Made by a program: the position numbers and the translations under genes. The notes beneath the pieces are model-generated. The model had not been told where the DNA came from. It searched no databases and worked only from the letters and a program-made list of their open reading frames with translations. Shown here in pieces: positions 52,150 to 60,234 of a stretch of 64,000 nucleotides of DNA (position 1 is its first letter; each line of letters opens with the position of its first letter). Location of the stretch: assembly GCA_041447175.1 (NCBI GenBank), contig CP166960.1:953507-1017506 (forward strand). The letters are read 5' to 3'. Source of the stretch: Candidatus Bathyarchaeia archaeon (lineage in GTDB: Archaea; Thermoproteota; Bathyarchaeia; Bathyarchaeales; Bathycorpusculaceae).

Positions 52150-53745
52150 TCAGAGCATCTTCGAAACGTAAGGACCATCATACCCGTATCCAAAACGCAA
52201 ATAATACTTCTTAGTGCCCAACGCACTAATCACCAAAATCTTCCTCGCACCATAACAGTCACAAGCAACACGTTCAGCTTCACGTAGCAACGCTTCCCCA
52301 TAACCCTTATGCTGCCAAGCATCAGCCAAATGCTTGCCGACTGGAACCAGTTGCCCATAAACGTGAAGCTCCCGCACAATCGCCGAAGCCACAACCGAAA
52401 TTTCGGGGCGATGCGCCATAAAAGAAGGAACCCGAAGCCGCAGGTACCCCACCAAAACGTCGTTTTCCCGATCCTCAGCTGAAATGAAAACCTCTTTGCC
52501 TCCCGAAGCTTCGTAGGTAACAGATGCAATTTGGACATTATTCAAATCTGGCTTCACCCCATCAGCCATAAGACGGTGTCCCACCTCACGGCAGCGGATG
52601 CATCGGCAGCGTTTGCCCTCTTGGGCAAGTTCTAGTTGGGCAAGCTGACGCAAATTACTCTTCTTCACACCCGCCACTATAAGCCCCGCGGGGATGTCAC
52701 GTTGAACTCGCATGATGCGCACCCATGGTGGAATCATCTTTTTAACTTCAGCAATTAACTTTGCAGCTTCTTGGGTGCAATACGGCTTGTAGGCGTCTTG
52801 CTGGTACCATTGATGCGTTTTCGTGCCGTCTATAACCAAGCAGGGGTAAATTTTGAGCATGTCAGGTTTAAAGGCGGAGTCAGTGAAAATTCGCCTAAAC
52901 GCTTCCAAGTCCTTCTCAAAACTTGAGCCAGGTAACCCAGGCATCATGTGGTACACGACTTTTAACCCTGCATCCTTGGCAATCTGGGTCGCTTCTTGCA
53001 CGTCAGCAACAGTGTGAGTTCGACCCACTAAACGGTAGATTGTATCATCAGGATTTTGCACCCCCAACTCAATGCGAGTAACACCCATATCCAGCATGGC
53101 GTTAATGTGAGGCTGCTTTGCCCAGTCAGGACGGGTTTCCACCGTTATGCCTACGTTACGGGTTTTGCTGGTTTCTGCGTTCTTCTTTGCCTCCTCCAAA
53201 CTATGCGATTTCTCGCCTGTTATTGCATCAAGGCAGCGCTGAATAAACCAGTGCTGGTATTCGGTTGGGGTAGCAGGGAAGGTGCCGCCCATGACAATGA
53301 GTTCGATTTTGTCCACGCGGTGACCAATTGCCGTAAGCTGGTCAATACGGCTTTGGACCTGCAGATAAGGGTCATAGCTGTTTTGTCCACCACGCATAGC
53401 AGCAGGTTCATAACCTGTGTAGCTTTGGGGACTACCCGTTGTGGGGCCACCTGGGCAGTAAGCACAGGGTTCAGGCTGCGGACACGGATACGGCTTAGTC
53501 ATGACCGCAACCACGGTAACACCTGAGATGGCGCGAGTAGTTTTCCTGCGCAAAATGCCTCCAAGTTTGCTTTTCTCGTCAGAGGTCAGAACGGCTAGCA
53601 AATCAGCGTTTGAAGGAATTTGCTGCAAGTGATGTTTAGCGGCGACCCTGAGCTTGAGCCGGTGAGCGTCGTCAGCAGTAGGGGAAGGCAGAAGCAGGAG
53701 GGCGTCAACGATGTCACGGGCAGGTTCAATTTTGGACTTGGACAT
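52150..53745 (-). CDS. elp3: tRNA uridine(34) acetyltransferase Elp3
   Basis: Elp3 makes 5-carboxymethyluridine at the wobble position of tRNA, using radical SAM chemistry and acetyl-CoA. The 531-aa protein has the N-terminal basic region, the radical-SAM cluster CPQPEPCAYCPGG (CxxxxCxxC type), TGYEPAAMRGGQNSYDPY, IVMGGTFPATP, GVTRIELGVQ, the zinc-type cysteines RCRCIRCREVGH (about 385-396), and the C-terminal GNAT domain (VPVGKHLADAWQHKGYGEALL). Length equals typical archaeal Elp3. The start is ATG 53745. Identification is secure. Confidence 0.96.
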   Translation of the reverse strand: MSKSKIEPARDIVDALLLLPSPTADDAHRLKLRVAAKHHLQQIPSNADLLAVLTSDEKSKLGGILRRKTTRAISGVTVVAVMTKPYPCPQPEPCAYCPGGPTTGSPQSYTGYEPAAMRGGQNSYDPYLQVQSRIDQLTAIGHRVDKIELIVMGGTFPATPTEYQHWFIQRCLDAITGEKSHSLEEAKKNAETSKTRNVGITVETRPDWAKQPHINAMLDMGVTRIELGVQNPDDTIYRLVGRTHTVADVQEATQIAKDAGLKVVYHMMPGLPGSSFEKDLEAFRRIFTDSAFKPDMLKIYPCLVIDGTKTHQWYQQDAYKPYCTQEAAKLIAEVKKMIPPWVRIMRVQRDIPAGLIVAGVKKSNLRQLAQLELAQEGKRCRCIRCREVGHRLMADGVKPDLNNVQIASVTYEASGGKEVFISAEDRENDVLVGYLRLRVPSFMAHRPEISVVASAIVRELHVYGQLVPVGKHLADAWQHKGYGEALLREAERVACDCYGARKILVISALGTKKYYLRFGYGYDGPYVSKML

Positions 53746-53833
53746 GGCGTTACCAGTACAGTACAGAACTCGTTAAGAAATACATAAACCACGCTGCAAA
53801 ACTTCAGAATTCCAGTGATGCCCGCAGGGTTGT

Positions 53834-54382
53834 TTAAAGGAAAAGAGCCATACGATATTCGTCAGTGAAGCGGTTTTTGTAGTGCATTTCTTTTTTTAGA
53901 ACGCCTTCAATCTCAAAACCCGCCTTTTTGTACAGGTGAACGGCGCGGACGTTTTCAGTGTGTACGGTGAGGCAGACTTTGGTGAGGTTTCTTTTTTTGG
54001 CAAGCGTTATCATGTGGGTTAGAAGTGCGGTGCCGATGCCCTGATTCTGGTAGCTATCGTGGACTGTCAACCCTAAATCTGCCTTGTGCCCAAACGCCTC
54101 CTCCGAGTAGAACTTTAGCGAAGAAACCCCCACAATTCGCCAAGCACCAGCCTCTTTAACCACTGCAACAACCGCCAAAACGGCTTGAGGGTTTATGTTG
54201 CTTGTCCACCCTTCGATTCTTTCGCGGGGAAACGGCGGAACCAGATTTGAGATGCTTTCCTGCGAGAGGGTGGAGAACATTTGCCAGAGCATTTCTGTGT
54301 CATCGGCTTGTATGGGGCGAAAAAGCACGGTTTTTCCGTTTTTCGCAGTGAAATGAACACGACTGCTGCTTAGGCAAACCAT
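53834..54382 (-). CDS. GNAT-family N-acetyltransferase
   Basis: A 182-aa acetyl-CoA-dependent transferase. FTAKNGKTVLFRPIQADDTEMLWQMF opens the fold. IVGVSSLKFYS, KADLGLTVHDSYQNQGIGTALL with the acetyl-CoA pyrophosphate loop (QNQGIGTA), and KVCLTVHTENVRAVHLYKKAGFEIEGVLKKE are standard motifs. The start at ATG 54382 has AAGGTG six bases upstream. The ending KNRFTDEYRMALFL resembles RimI/PhnO-type enzymes acting on small molecules or protein N termini. The substrate is unknown. Confidence 0.9.
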   Translation of the reverse strand: MVCLSSSRVHFTAKNGKTVLFRPIQADDTEMLWQMFSTLSQESISNLVPPFPRERIEGWTSNINPQAVLAVVAVVKEAGAWRIVGVSSLKFYSEEAFGHKADLGLTVHDSYQNQGIGTALLTHMITLAKKRNLTKVCLTVHTENVRAVHLYKKAGFEIEGVLKKEMHYKNRFTDEYRMALFL

Positions 54383-54472
54383 AGGGACACCTTATGTGGA
54401 AGCTGGAAACAGAAAACGGATAAAAGGAACCCACAAACTCAGAAGTAAAGTAATCAAGAAGGGAAGGATGAA

Positions 54473-54634
54473 TTACATCCAGTTTTGTCCAACTTTACGT
54501 TGGAGAACTACACGTTTTTCGTAGTTACGGCGAGTCCTGTTTTTAGGGCTCATTTTGGTCCTTTCATGACCTTCAATTTTTGGGGTTTGTGCGCGGACTT
54601 TTCCCGCTTTGGATAATGAACCGTGAGTTGGCAT
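54473..54634 (-). CDS. rps30e: 30S ribosomal protein eS30
   Basis: Small, very basic ribosomal protein specific to archaea and eukaryotes, 53 aa. The start MPTHGSLSKAGKVRAQTPKI is diagnostic of eS30, and the rest (RTRRNYEKRVVLQRKVGQNWM) matches its conserved C-terminal half. It begins at ATG 54634 and ends at 54473. This gene is too short for routine prediction. Its presence is a strong domain marker for Archaea. It stands alone between an acetyltransferase and a divergent gene. Confidence 0.96.
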   Translation of the reverse strand: MPTHGSLSKAGKVRAQTPKIEGHERTKMSPKNRTRRNYEKRVVLQRKVGQNWM

Positions 54635-54871
54635 TTTATTCTACCTGTTGGCAAATAAAGAAAGGAGGTTCTTCTTAAACCTTTACCTATAAAACTGACG
54701 CACAACCCGACTTGTCTGCACCACAAGCAGAAACAGATTATAACTCAAAAAAAACGTGAACAGAAAAGTTCAGCATCAAAAACCATTAAAACCGCCAGCA
54801 ACATATAAGTACAATAAAACACCGTTCCTTTTCGCTTCACTTAATCAATTCTCCGCAGAAGGTGAACACTC

Positions 54872-55369
54872 ATGGAAAAAACCCAAATCAACACCCAAAT
54901 TCTACGCAAAATAAACCAGCCCGAATGCTACTTCACAAACAACTTTAAAGGGTTCGAAAAAGTCGCCTCTGTCCGTCGGCTTTTCGGCGAAAAAACCGCC
55001 AAAATCCTTGAAAAAATCAAAGTGAAATTCACGCATGACACCATCTACATGCGGGTCACCGACCAAGGGCACCTGCTGATTAACCCCGACTACTTCCAAA
55101 CAGGAAACCCCACCGACCTCTACTTGGATATAATCCATGAGTTGGTTCACGTAAAGCAGGTTTTTGATGGCAGGTCCTCCAACCCAAAAGTCAACTACGT
55201 CGAGCGACCTCTGGAAATTGAAGCTTATGGCATAACGGTTGATGAGGCAAAACGGCTTAACCTAACTGAGGAGCAGATTGTTAACTACTTGGAGTCGGAG
55301 CTGGTTCAAGGCGCCGACCTCACCAAGCTTTGTGCAACCCTTGACCTTGACCCAGACGTAAGCTCCTAA
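54872..55369 (+). CDS. HExxH metallopeptidase-like protein
   Basis: A 165-aa cytoplasmic protein. IIHELVHVKQVFDG contains the zinc-binding HExxH helix near residue 89, and RPLEIEAYGITVDEAKRL a little later supplies a glutamate in the position of a gluzincin third ligand. The first 70 residues are mixed alpha/beta. The size and layout recall minimal zincins of the SprT/ImmA-like kind. Catalysis is inferred from the motif only. An AGGTGA ribosome site precedes the ATG by about 9 bases. Confidence 0.85.
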   Translation: MEKTQINTQILRKINQPECYFTNNFKGFEKVASVRRLFGEKTAKILEKIKVKFTHDTIYMRVTDQGHLLINPDYFQTGNPTDLYLDIIHELVHVKQVFDGRSSNPKVNYVERPLEIEAYGITVDEAKRLNLTEEQIVNYLESELVQGADLTKLCATLDLDPDVSS

Positions 55370-55477
55370 CCGCCTCGCCAAATCTGGGCTCATTTTTTGG
55401 TTTTTGTTTGCTGAGCAGTGGGGGCGGCAAGTATTTATTTGTAAGAGTGGTTTTAGATGAAACCACTGCTGCCGCGT

Positions 55478-55565
55478 GCAGGGGTCGCCGAGCATGGTCA
55501 AAGGCGTAGGCTTCAGGAGCCTATCCTGTAGAGGTTCATGGGTTCAAATCCCATCCCCTGCACCA
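55478..55565 (+). tRNA. tRNA-Leu(CAG), CCA encoded
   Basis: A class II tRNA: acceptor stem GCAGGGG (55478-55484) pairs with CCCCTGC (55555-55561). The D arm is CGCC...GGCG, the anticodon stem TAGGC/GCCTA encloses TTCAGGA with anticodon CAG, a long variable arm (CCT-GTAG-AGG) follows, and the T arm is ATGGG-TTCAAAT-CCCAT. Discriminator A73 and an encoded CCA (55563-55565) follow. No intron is present. A TATA-like TATTTATT near 55433 is a plausible promoter. Confidence 0.95.
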
Positions 55566-55749
55566 CACCTTAAATCCCCTGCTGTTGGCACTGCCTTTTT
55601 GAAGCAGCGTTAAATTGAGTGAATTGGATGGGGTAAAATCTCCCAAAAAGTAGCCTCAATGTTTTTTTGTTGAACAATTAGTGGAACTATCGATTTCTGT
55701 AATATGCCCTTTTATGCGATTCAAAAGCAACGTTTTGAACGATGCCCCA

Positions 55750-56133
55750 ATGGACAAAAATGAACAAACAACCAAAGAACAAATAAAAAACAAATTCATT
55801 GGAAGGCTGATAACCGAATTCTTAGATATTATAATCATGGCGCACTTCGAAAACGAGCCCTTCTGCGGATACAAAATTCTCCAGCACGTGCAACACTTAT
55901 TTGGGGTTCGTTTAAGTTCAGGCACCGTCTACTCCACAATCTACGCCATGGAAAGAAAAAACCTCCTGTCAGGCGTAGGATTAAACGGCAAAAGAATCTA
56001 CCGAGTCACTAACAAGGGCAAACTCTATTTATCAGCTGCCTTTTCACCAGAAGAAACCGCAGAGTTTATGGCAAAAGCAATGAACACACCATTAAGGGAT
56101 AAAAAGGGTCAAACTAATGAAATGCCAAACTGA
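55750..56133 (+). CDS. PadR-family transcriptional regulator
   Basis: About 127 aa with a PadR winged helix: FLDIIIMAHFENEPFCGYKIL, RLSSGTVYSTIYAMERKNLL as recognition helix, and NGKRIYRVTNKGKLYL as the wing. The C-terminal helix (AAFSPEETAEFMAKAMN) probably dimerises. I favour ATG 55750; ATG 55714 and GTG 55681 give longer N termini without a ribosome site. It lies on the plus strand after tRNA-Leu and about 300 bases before the converging cassette genes, with no obvious target next to it. Confidence 0.87.
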   Translation: MDKNEQTTKEQIKNKFIGRLITEFLDIIIMAHFENEPFCGYKILQHVQHLFGVRLSSGTVYSTIYAMERKNLLSGVGLNGKRIYRVTNKGKLYLSAAFSPEETAEFMAKAMNTPLRDKKGQTNEMPN

Positions 56134-56437
56134 GCACACGGCAACCGACGATAAACAAAGAGTTTTTTCGCCAACCCAACTGCTTTTGGACCAGTTTTCT
56201 TTACCTTCAGGCGATGCTTTTTTCATAATATTTAGGAAAAAGAAGCGATTTTTGGCGAATATCAACATTATCTAGTGGAGTAGTTGAATTGGAGCAATGT
56301 ATTTCGAAGAGTGACCAGTCTTAAACACTGTACTTCTTTTAATCGTTGTATGCCTCTTTATCAAGTTACTTAATTGAATTGAAAAGATTCAACAACGGGG
56401 TAACCATTTTCAAAATTACAAAAAAAATAAAAAAGGT
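56134..56437. other. Intergenic region between converging genes
   Basis: Some 300 bases between two genes reading towards each other. I see no gene or structured repeat. T-rich and A-rich tracts at both ends (a run near 56410-56432 in particular) may terminate the two transcripts. Confidence 0.55.
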
Positions 56438-56941
56438 TTAAGCAGCATCAGCCTTTACTGTTTTATCTAAAGGTTCCTTTTGTGTCTCGGCGCCCTTTGG
56501 CTGTTTGGTTTTTCTTCTCAGCTGCAAGCCCTCCGCCAAAAACAGAACCGTCGCGATGATATTGGTTACCGCTAGATATATTAGGTCTATGCTGGGTAAT
56601 AATCCGTGTAGGAAGAACTGGCTTGCAATTATCACGAGTTCGGTGCCTACCACTCCTGAAAAAAAGAGGGAGTAGCACATCAGTCGGGGCACGAGGTTTC
56701 TGCCAATCCACAAGTGCCCACTGATGTTGACTTTTTCTTTGACTAGGTATTCGCCGTATCCGTTTTTTTGCAGTAGTCCGCATGCTTCGAGTTTTTGCAG
56801 GTGCCAGTATGCTACGCTGGGGCTGCTTAGATTTGCGCCGCGCATAACTTCGCGTGGACCTACGGGTTTGCCCTCTTTGACCGCGTAGCTGTAGACGTTG
56901 AGGGTTTTGCCTTCCAATGATTCAGCGTCTGCGTTGGTCAT
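56438..56941 (-). CDS. Membrane-anchored winged-helix regulator, cassette 1
   Basis: A 167-aa protein. Residues 10-72 are a winged helix: VGPREVMRGANLSSPSVAYWHLQKLEACGLLQ has the helix-turn-helix, with Trp46 and His47 on the recognition helix, and NGYGEYLVKEK is the wing. A linker (75-87) leads into two membrane helices (about 86-110 and 115-140) and a basic/polar tail. DNA-binding would be on the cytoplasmic face. It starts at ATG 56941, five bases after the secreted-protein gene. The counterpart at 58089-58589 is a clear paralogue. I infer a one-component sensor of the membrane or envelope. Confidence 0.85.
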   Translation of the reverse strand: MTNADAESLEGKTLNVYSYAVKEGKPVGPREVMRGANLSSPSVAYWHLQKLEACGLLQKNGYGEYLVKEKVNISGHLWIGRNLVPRLMCYSLFFSGVVGTELVIIASQFFLHGLLPSIDLIYLAVTNIIATVLFLAEGLQLRRKTKQPKGAETQKEPLDKTVKADAA

Positions 56942-56946
56942 GAAGT

Positions 56947-57951
56947 TTAGCTCCTTGGCTGTATGGTTACTTCGCCGAACTGGTCTATTACAAACACTTT
57001 GTCTGCCATAGAAACGTTGTCGTATACGTAGCCGTCGCTGGTTTGCTCCCACTGAATCTGAAGTGTATTTTCTGCAATTGCATGGGTGTCTCTGGGTATT
57101 GAGCCGTTTATTTGGCTGCTAATTGCTGCATGGAAAAGTATGTCGCCTGTTAGCTGCTCAATTTTCTCTGAGTCATAGTATCTGTTTGGAATTTCGCGGT
57201 CATCAAAGATAGCGATTAGCCTTGACTCGTTAGGTGCCCAAAGTTGATTAAAGCCGTTGGGTGTTCCGCTGATACCGGTGATGCCGTGCGTCTCAATGCC
57301 TGACGGGAAGTCACTGCCTAGCATTTTTTGGTGTTGGAAGTAAGTTTCGGGTCCAGCAAATGTTGGGGGCCAATCACTTGGGCGTTCTACATCGATTCTG
57401 CCTGTGACATCAACCCATGTGCCGTTCATGTTCATGCGTGTGAAGTCCAATTCGCCGTTGGCGTATTCTTCGTAGACCATGACGCCTTCCATCCAGTAGC
57501 CTGTGCTGTTCTCTTCAAAAGGTCCATTCATGCTAAATTCTTGGTTGTTGGGTACCCACGTGATGTTGTAGTATTTGCCATCTACCCAAGCGTACTCAGC
57601 ATCCCATCCGCGCCCGCTCCTTCCAGTGTCTTGTGCAGGTTTGTTGTAGTTCGGGGTTTTTGCATCGCATGCTACTCCGCTAATTTTTGCTGTTTCATTG
57701 CTGTTGTTGGTTATGTTCAGGACGGTAAAGTATGAGATACCCGTGAACCTATCAGGCTTTGTACTGGGGTTTATGCTAAAGTTGGCGTATAGCAGGTCAA
57801 TGCTGATGTCTGCGTAGGGTCCTTTGGGTGGTTCGGGGTATTGTCTGATGGTTGAGAAGTCGATTTTTGACATTAGAAGTGGCGAAGCAGCAGTAACTCC
57901 CAGCGATATCGAAAGAATCGCGGCGATTAATAGTTTTGTTCCATATTGCAT
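56947..57951 (-). CDS. Secreted protein, cassette 1
   Basis: A 334-aa exported protein starting at ATG 57951 with MQYGTKLLIAAILSISLGV, a signal or anchor helix, then SPLLMSKIDFS. The long outer domain is beta-rich (DISIDLLYANFSI, SYFTVLNITNNSNETAKI, TWVDVTGRIDVERPSDW) with several N-glycosylation sequons and no C-terminal anchor. It is paralogous to the protein at 58595-59833; shared points are the start, the WxxNxxE pattern and TWVDVTxR. It lies five bases before the membrane regulator, so the two are coupled. Function unknown; I propose it is the extracytoplasmic partner of that regulator. Confidence 0.85.
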   Translation of the reverse strand: MQYGTKLLIAAILSISLGVTAASPLLMSKIDFSTIRQYPEPPKGPYADISIDLLYANFSINPSTKPDRFTGISYFTVLNITNNSNETAKISGVACDAKTPNYNKPAQDTGRSGRGWDAEYAWVDGKYYNITWVPNNQEFSMNGPFEENSTGYWMEGVMVYEEYANGELDFTRMNMNGTWVDVTGRIDVERPSDWPPTFAGPETYFQHQKMLGSDFPSGIETHGITGISGTPNGFNQLWAPNESRLIAIFDDREIPNRYYDSEKIEQLTGDILFHAAISSQINGSIPRDTHAIAENTLQIQWEQTSDGYVYDNVSMADKVFVIDQFGEVTIQPRS

Positions 57952-57985
57952 TTTGTTTTTCCTCGTTTACTCTTTTGGGTAAGTG

Positions 57986-57998
57986 CCTATTAGCTCTG
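57986..57998 (-). promoter_or_regulatory. Core promoter element of cassette 1
   Basis: On the minus strand CAGAGCTAATAGG lies about 25 bases before the expected start near 57965, so it is the likely BRE/TATA region. Exactly the same 13 bases occur at 59867-59879 before cassette 2, at the same distance from the operator. Confidence 0.6.
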
Positions 57999-58002
57999 GT
58001 CA

Positions 58003-58030
58003 TAGAACGCCCACGTTCTACCTGTAGAAC
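58003..58030. promoter_or_regulatory. Three-half-site operator of cassette 1 (AGAAC type)
   Basis: On the plus strand AGAAC (58004), GTTCT (58015) and AGAAC (58026) recur every 11 bases in alternating direction. They form two overlapping perfect inverted repeats: TAGAACG/CGTTCTA (4-base spacer) and GTTCTAC/GTAGAAC (2-base spacer). It lies just upstream of the core promoter, a position that suits an activator. Confidence 0.8.
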
Positions 58031-58088
58031 AACAATCAAACAAGAAACAACACAACCGACACGGGTAAAGAAAAAGGAGGAAAAGAGG

Positions 58089-58589
58089 TTAAGCACTTTG
58101 ATTTTGATTAGGTTTCTCGTTGATGGAGTCATCTTTCAAAGCAGTGCCAGGCCTGTTTTTGCGGAACAGAAGTAGCCCTTCGGTTAAAAAGAGCCCTGCA
58201 GAGATGGCGGTGACTGGCACCAAATACAAAATGGCTAAGCTGGGTGCTCTTGCTTGTATGAAAAACTGAATCAGCAAAATTGCAAGTTCAACGCCGAGCA
58301 TGCCAAAGAAAAAGAGGGAGTAGCACATCAGTCGGGGCACGAGGTTTCTGCCAATCCACAAGTGCCCACTAATGCTTGCTTTCTCTTGCACTATGTATGC
58401 TCCGTACACGTTTTTCTTAACTAAGCCAAGCGATTCAAGCTTTTGCAGTTGCCGGTATGCGGTGCTTGGGCTGCTGAGGTTAGCACCCCGCATAACTTCA
58501 CGTGGACCCACAGGTTTGCCTTCTTTAACCACGTAGGCATAAACGCAAAGAGTGGTGCCTTCGAGGACTTCAGCATCCAAGTTTGTCAT
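58089..58589 (-). CDS. Membrane-anchored winged-helix regulator, cassette 2
   Basis: A 166-aa paralogue of the protein at 56438-56941, with the same layout: winged helix (residues 10-72; VGPREVMRGANLSSPSTAYR with Arg46 and Gln47 in the recognition helix), two membrane helices (about 86-110 and 118-142) and a polar tail. The juxtamembrane region and first helix are identical between the two, and a 62-base DNA tract there (58309-58370) matches 56661-56722 without a mismatch. It starts at ATG 58589, five bases after its secreted partner. I infer it controls cassette 2. Confidence 0.85.
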   Translation of the reverse strand: MTNLDAEVLEGTTLCVYAYVVKEGKPVGPREVMRGANLSSPSTAYRQLQKLESLGLVKKNVYGAYIVQEKASISGHLWIGRNLVPRLMCYSLFFFGMLGVELAILLIQFFIQARAPSLAILYLVPVTAISAGLFLTEGLLLFRKNRPGTALKDDSINEKPNQNQSA

Positions 58590-58594
58590 CTTGT

Positions 58595-59833
58595 TTAGCT
58601 CCGATCTGCAATGAAAACTTCTATGTCCCATGGGTCAGGCTGGAAAATCTGGTTCGCCTCAAGAACACCATTGTACACAAAGCCCTCGCCTTCTGGTTGC
58701 ACTGGTATCTGCTGGATTACGTCGATAACTTTTGTGGTATCTGTCATGGTTCCGTTTACAACGCTGGCAGCGTCGGTCAAGCGCGATTGCCCCATAACGT
58801 GAACTGCTATGTTTCCGCTTTGAAGATACTGCACAACATCCGCGCTGTAGGCAAATACTGTACCGTTAAACATTATCAGCCTAGACTCATTCGGTGCCCA
58901 AGTGTTATTGAATTTGTCAGGTCCCGTGTAGACGGTGATGTGTTCCGAGTAGGGCGATGAGAGGTCAACGGTTATGTTTGCACCTGAAGGGTACATGGGT
59001 TTCACTGTTACCGTTGTTATGGTTGTGGTTACGGTTGTGCCGTTGCCAAAGTCTTCTGTTGAGCTGCGTGTGTTTGTTTCTGTGCTGTTCCAGTCTTCAG
59101 GCAAAGGTGCTTGAAACAGGTAACGACTGTTGGCGATAGCATGTCCACCTGAAGTCATAGTGCTAAACGGGTCTCCACGGTCAGGCACTTCAACCCTATC
59201 AGTGACATCCACCCAAGTTCCGTTGATGTACATGTACGTGTAAGCTAAAGTACCGTTGACGTATGTATCCGAGGTTTCAACACCTTCACGCCAGTAACCC
59301 TCATCAGGAAAAGCCGCATCACTTTCTATTCCCCACGGAACAGACGATGGATACTCGGGGTATCCAGGTATGTCGGGGTGCGGCGCAGTTGGAACATTTC
59401 CAGAGTTGGGTATCCAGGTAACGTTGACTATTTCCCCGTCAAGGATTGCATATCTGTGGCTGCCTCCAAAGCTTGAGACACCGTTTTCAACGAAGAAACC
59501 ACCGCCTCGGGTGAAGCTTTCCGCAGATGAGGCTTCTAAGAAGTCCACTTTGACATATTCGTCCGAGAGGTTGGTGACGTTGACGACCATGTTGTAGTTG
59601 ACGGTTGTGGGGTTTTCGTTGTGGTTCCAAGAGGGCACGGTCAGGGCGGGGTCGGCAGATTGGACGCTGAAGCTGGCGTAGACAACGTTTGCGGTGACTT
59701 CGGGTTTGGGTCCTTCAGGCAAGTAGGGGTAGGGCGCTAAGTTAAGTTCAGAGATCAGCAGTGGAGAGGCACATGCGATTCCTATGGACATCGAAAGGAT
59801 TGCTGCGAAGAGTAGTTTTATTCCGTATTTCAT
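58595..59833 (-). CDS. Secreted protein, cassette 2
   Basis: A 412-aa exported protein starting at ATG 59833 (MKYGIKLLFAAILSMSIGI), supported by GAGGAAA upstream; longer readings to 60037 run through the operator. After the signal helix come SPLLISELNLAPYPYLPEGPKP and a beta-rich domain with many NxT/S sequons. It is longer than its cassette 1 paralogue by about 78 residues, partly through a Thr-rich insert (TVTTTITTVTVKP). Both end with a similar YNGV/YDNV...FVIxD-like stretch. It is coupled to the membrane regulator by five bases. Function unknown. Confidence 0.85.
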   Translation of the reverse strand: MKYGIKLLFAAILSMSIGIACASPLLISELNLAPYPYLPEGPKPEVTANVVYASFSVQSADPALTVPSWNHNENPTTVNYNMVVNVTNLSDEYVKVDFLEASSAESFTRGGGFFVENGVSSFGGSHRYAILDGEIVNVTWIPNSGNVPTAPHPDIPGYPEYPSSVPWGIESDAAFPDEGYWREGVETSDTYVNGTLAYTYMYINGTWVDVTDRVEVPDRGDPFSTMTSGGHAIANSRYLFQAPLPEDWNSTETNTRSSTEDFGNGTTVTTTITTVTVKPMYPSGANITVDLSSPYSEHITVYTGPDKFNNTWAPNESRLIMFNGTVFAYSADVVQYLQSGNIAVHVMGQSRLTDAASVVNGTMTDTTKVIDVIQQIPVQPEGEGFVYNGVLEANQIFQPDPWDIEVFIADRS

Positions 59834-59884
59834 GTGAGTTTCCTCAAGTCCTCTTGTGTGAATGTACCTATTAGCTCTGCTTAC

Positions 59885-59910
59885 GGAACAAACCCGTTCC
59901 AGACTGGAAC
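59885..59910. promoter_or_regulatory. Three-half-site operator of cassette 2 (GGAAC type)
   Basis: GGAAC (59885), GTTCC (59896) and GGAAC (59906) alternate with spacings of 11 and 10 bases, giving GTTCCAG-A-CTGGAAC as a near-perfect palindrome. The geometry matches the cassette 1 operator but every half-site has G in place of A at its first base. It lies five bases upstream of the shared 13-bp promoter element at 59867-59879. Confidence 0.8.
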
Positions 59911-60006
59911 ACCCCAAACATGCAGCGACAGCAATTTTCGAGCTAATAGAAAACGTACAGGTTTTAAGGTTGACACACAATGGGTATAGGAGAGGTGAAA
60001 TATGCC

Positions 60007-60186
60007 ATGGGATGGGGAAGCGCGGGTACACCGCCATGGGTCGACGAAAAAGCCATCGACCAAGAAAAACACCGACGCAAAGACAGCCAGCAAACAGCCA
60101 AAATAGAGGCGCTGGAAAAAGAAAACTCCGAACTTAAACAACGAATAAAAGAACTTGAAGATGAATTGAAAAAACTCAAAAAGTAG
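60007..60186 (+). CDS. Small coiled-coil protein
   Basis: A 59-aa protein starting at ATG 60007 (MGWGSAGTPPWVDEKAID). The start is chosen because GGAGAGGTG (59987-59995) lies 11 bases ahead; ATG 59980 would lie upstream of that ribosome site. After a short Gly/Pro-rich lead, residues 20-59 form a clear leucine heptad coiled coil (IEALEKENSELKQRIKELED). It diverges from cassette 2 just beyond its operator, so the operator could influence both directions. Family not recognised. Confidence 0.68.
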   Translation: MGWGSAGTPPWVDEKAIDQEKHRRKDSQQTAKIEALEKENSELKQRIKELEDELKKLKK

Positions 60187-60234
60187 TCCATTAGAAGTTG
60201 GACTGTTTAGGTTTACCTAACCAGCGTTCCTTTT

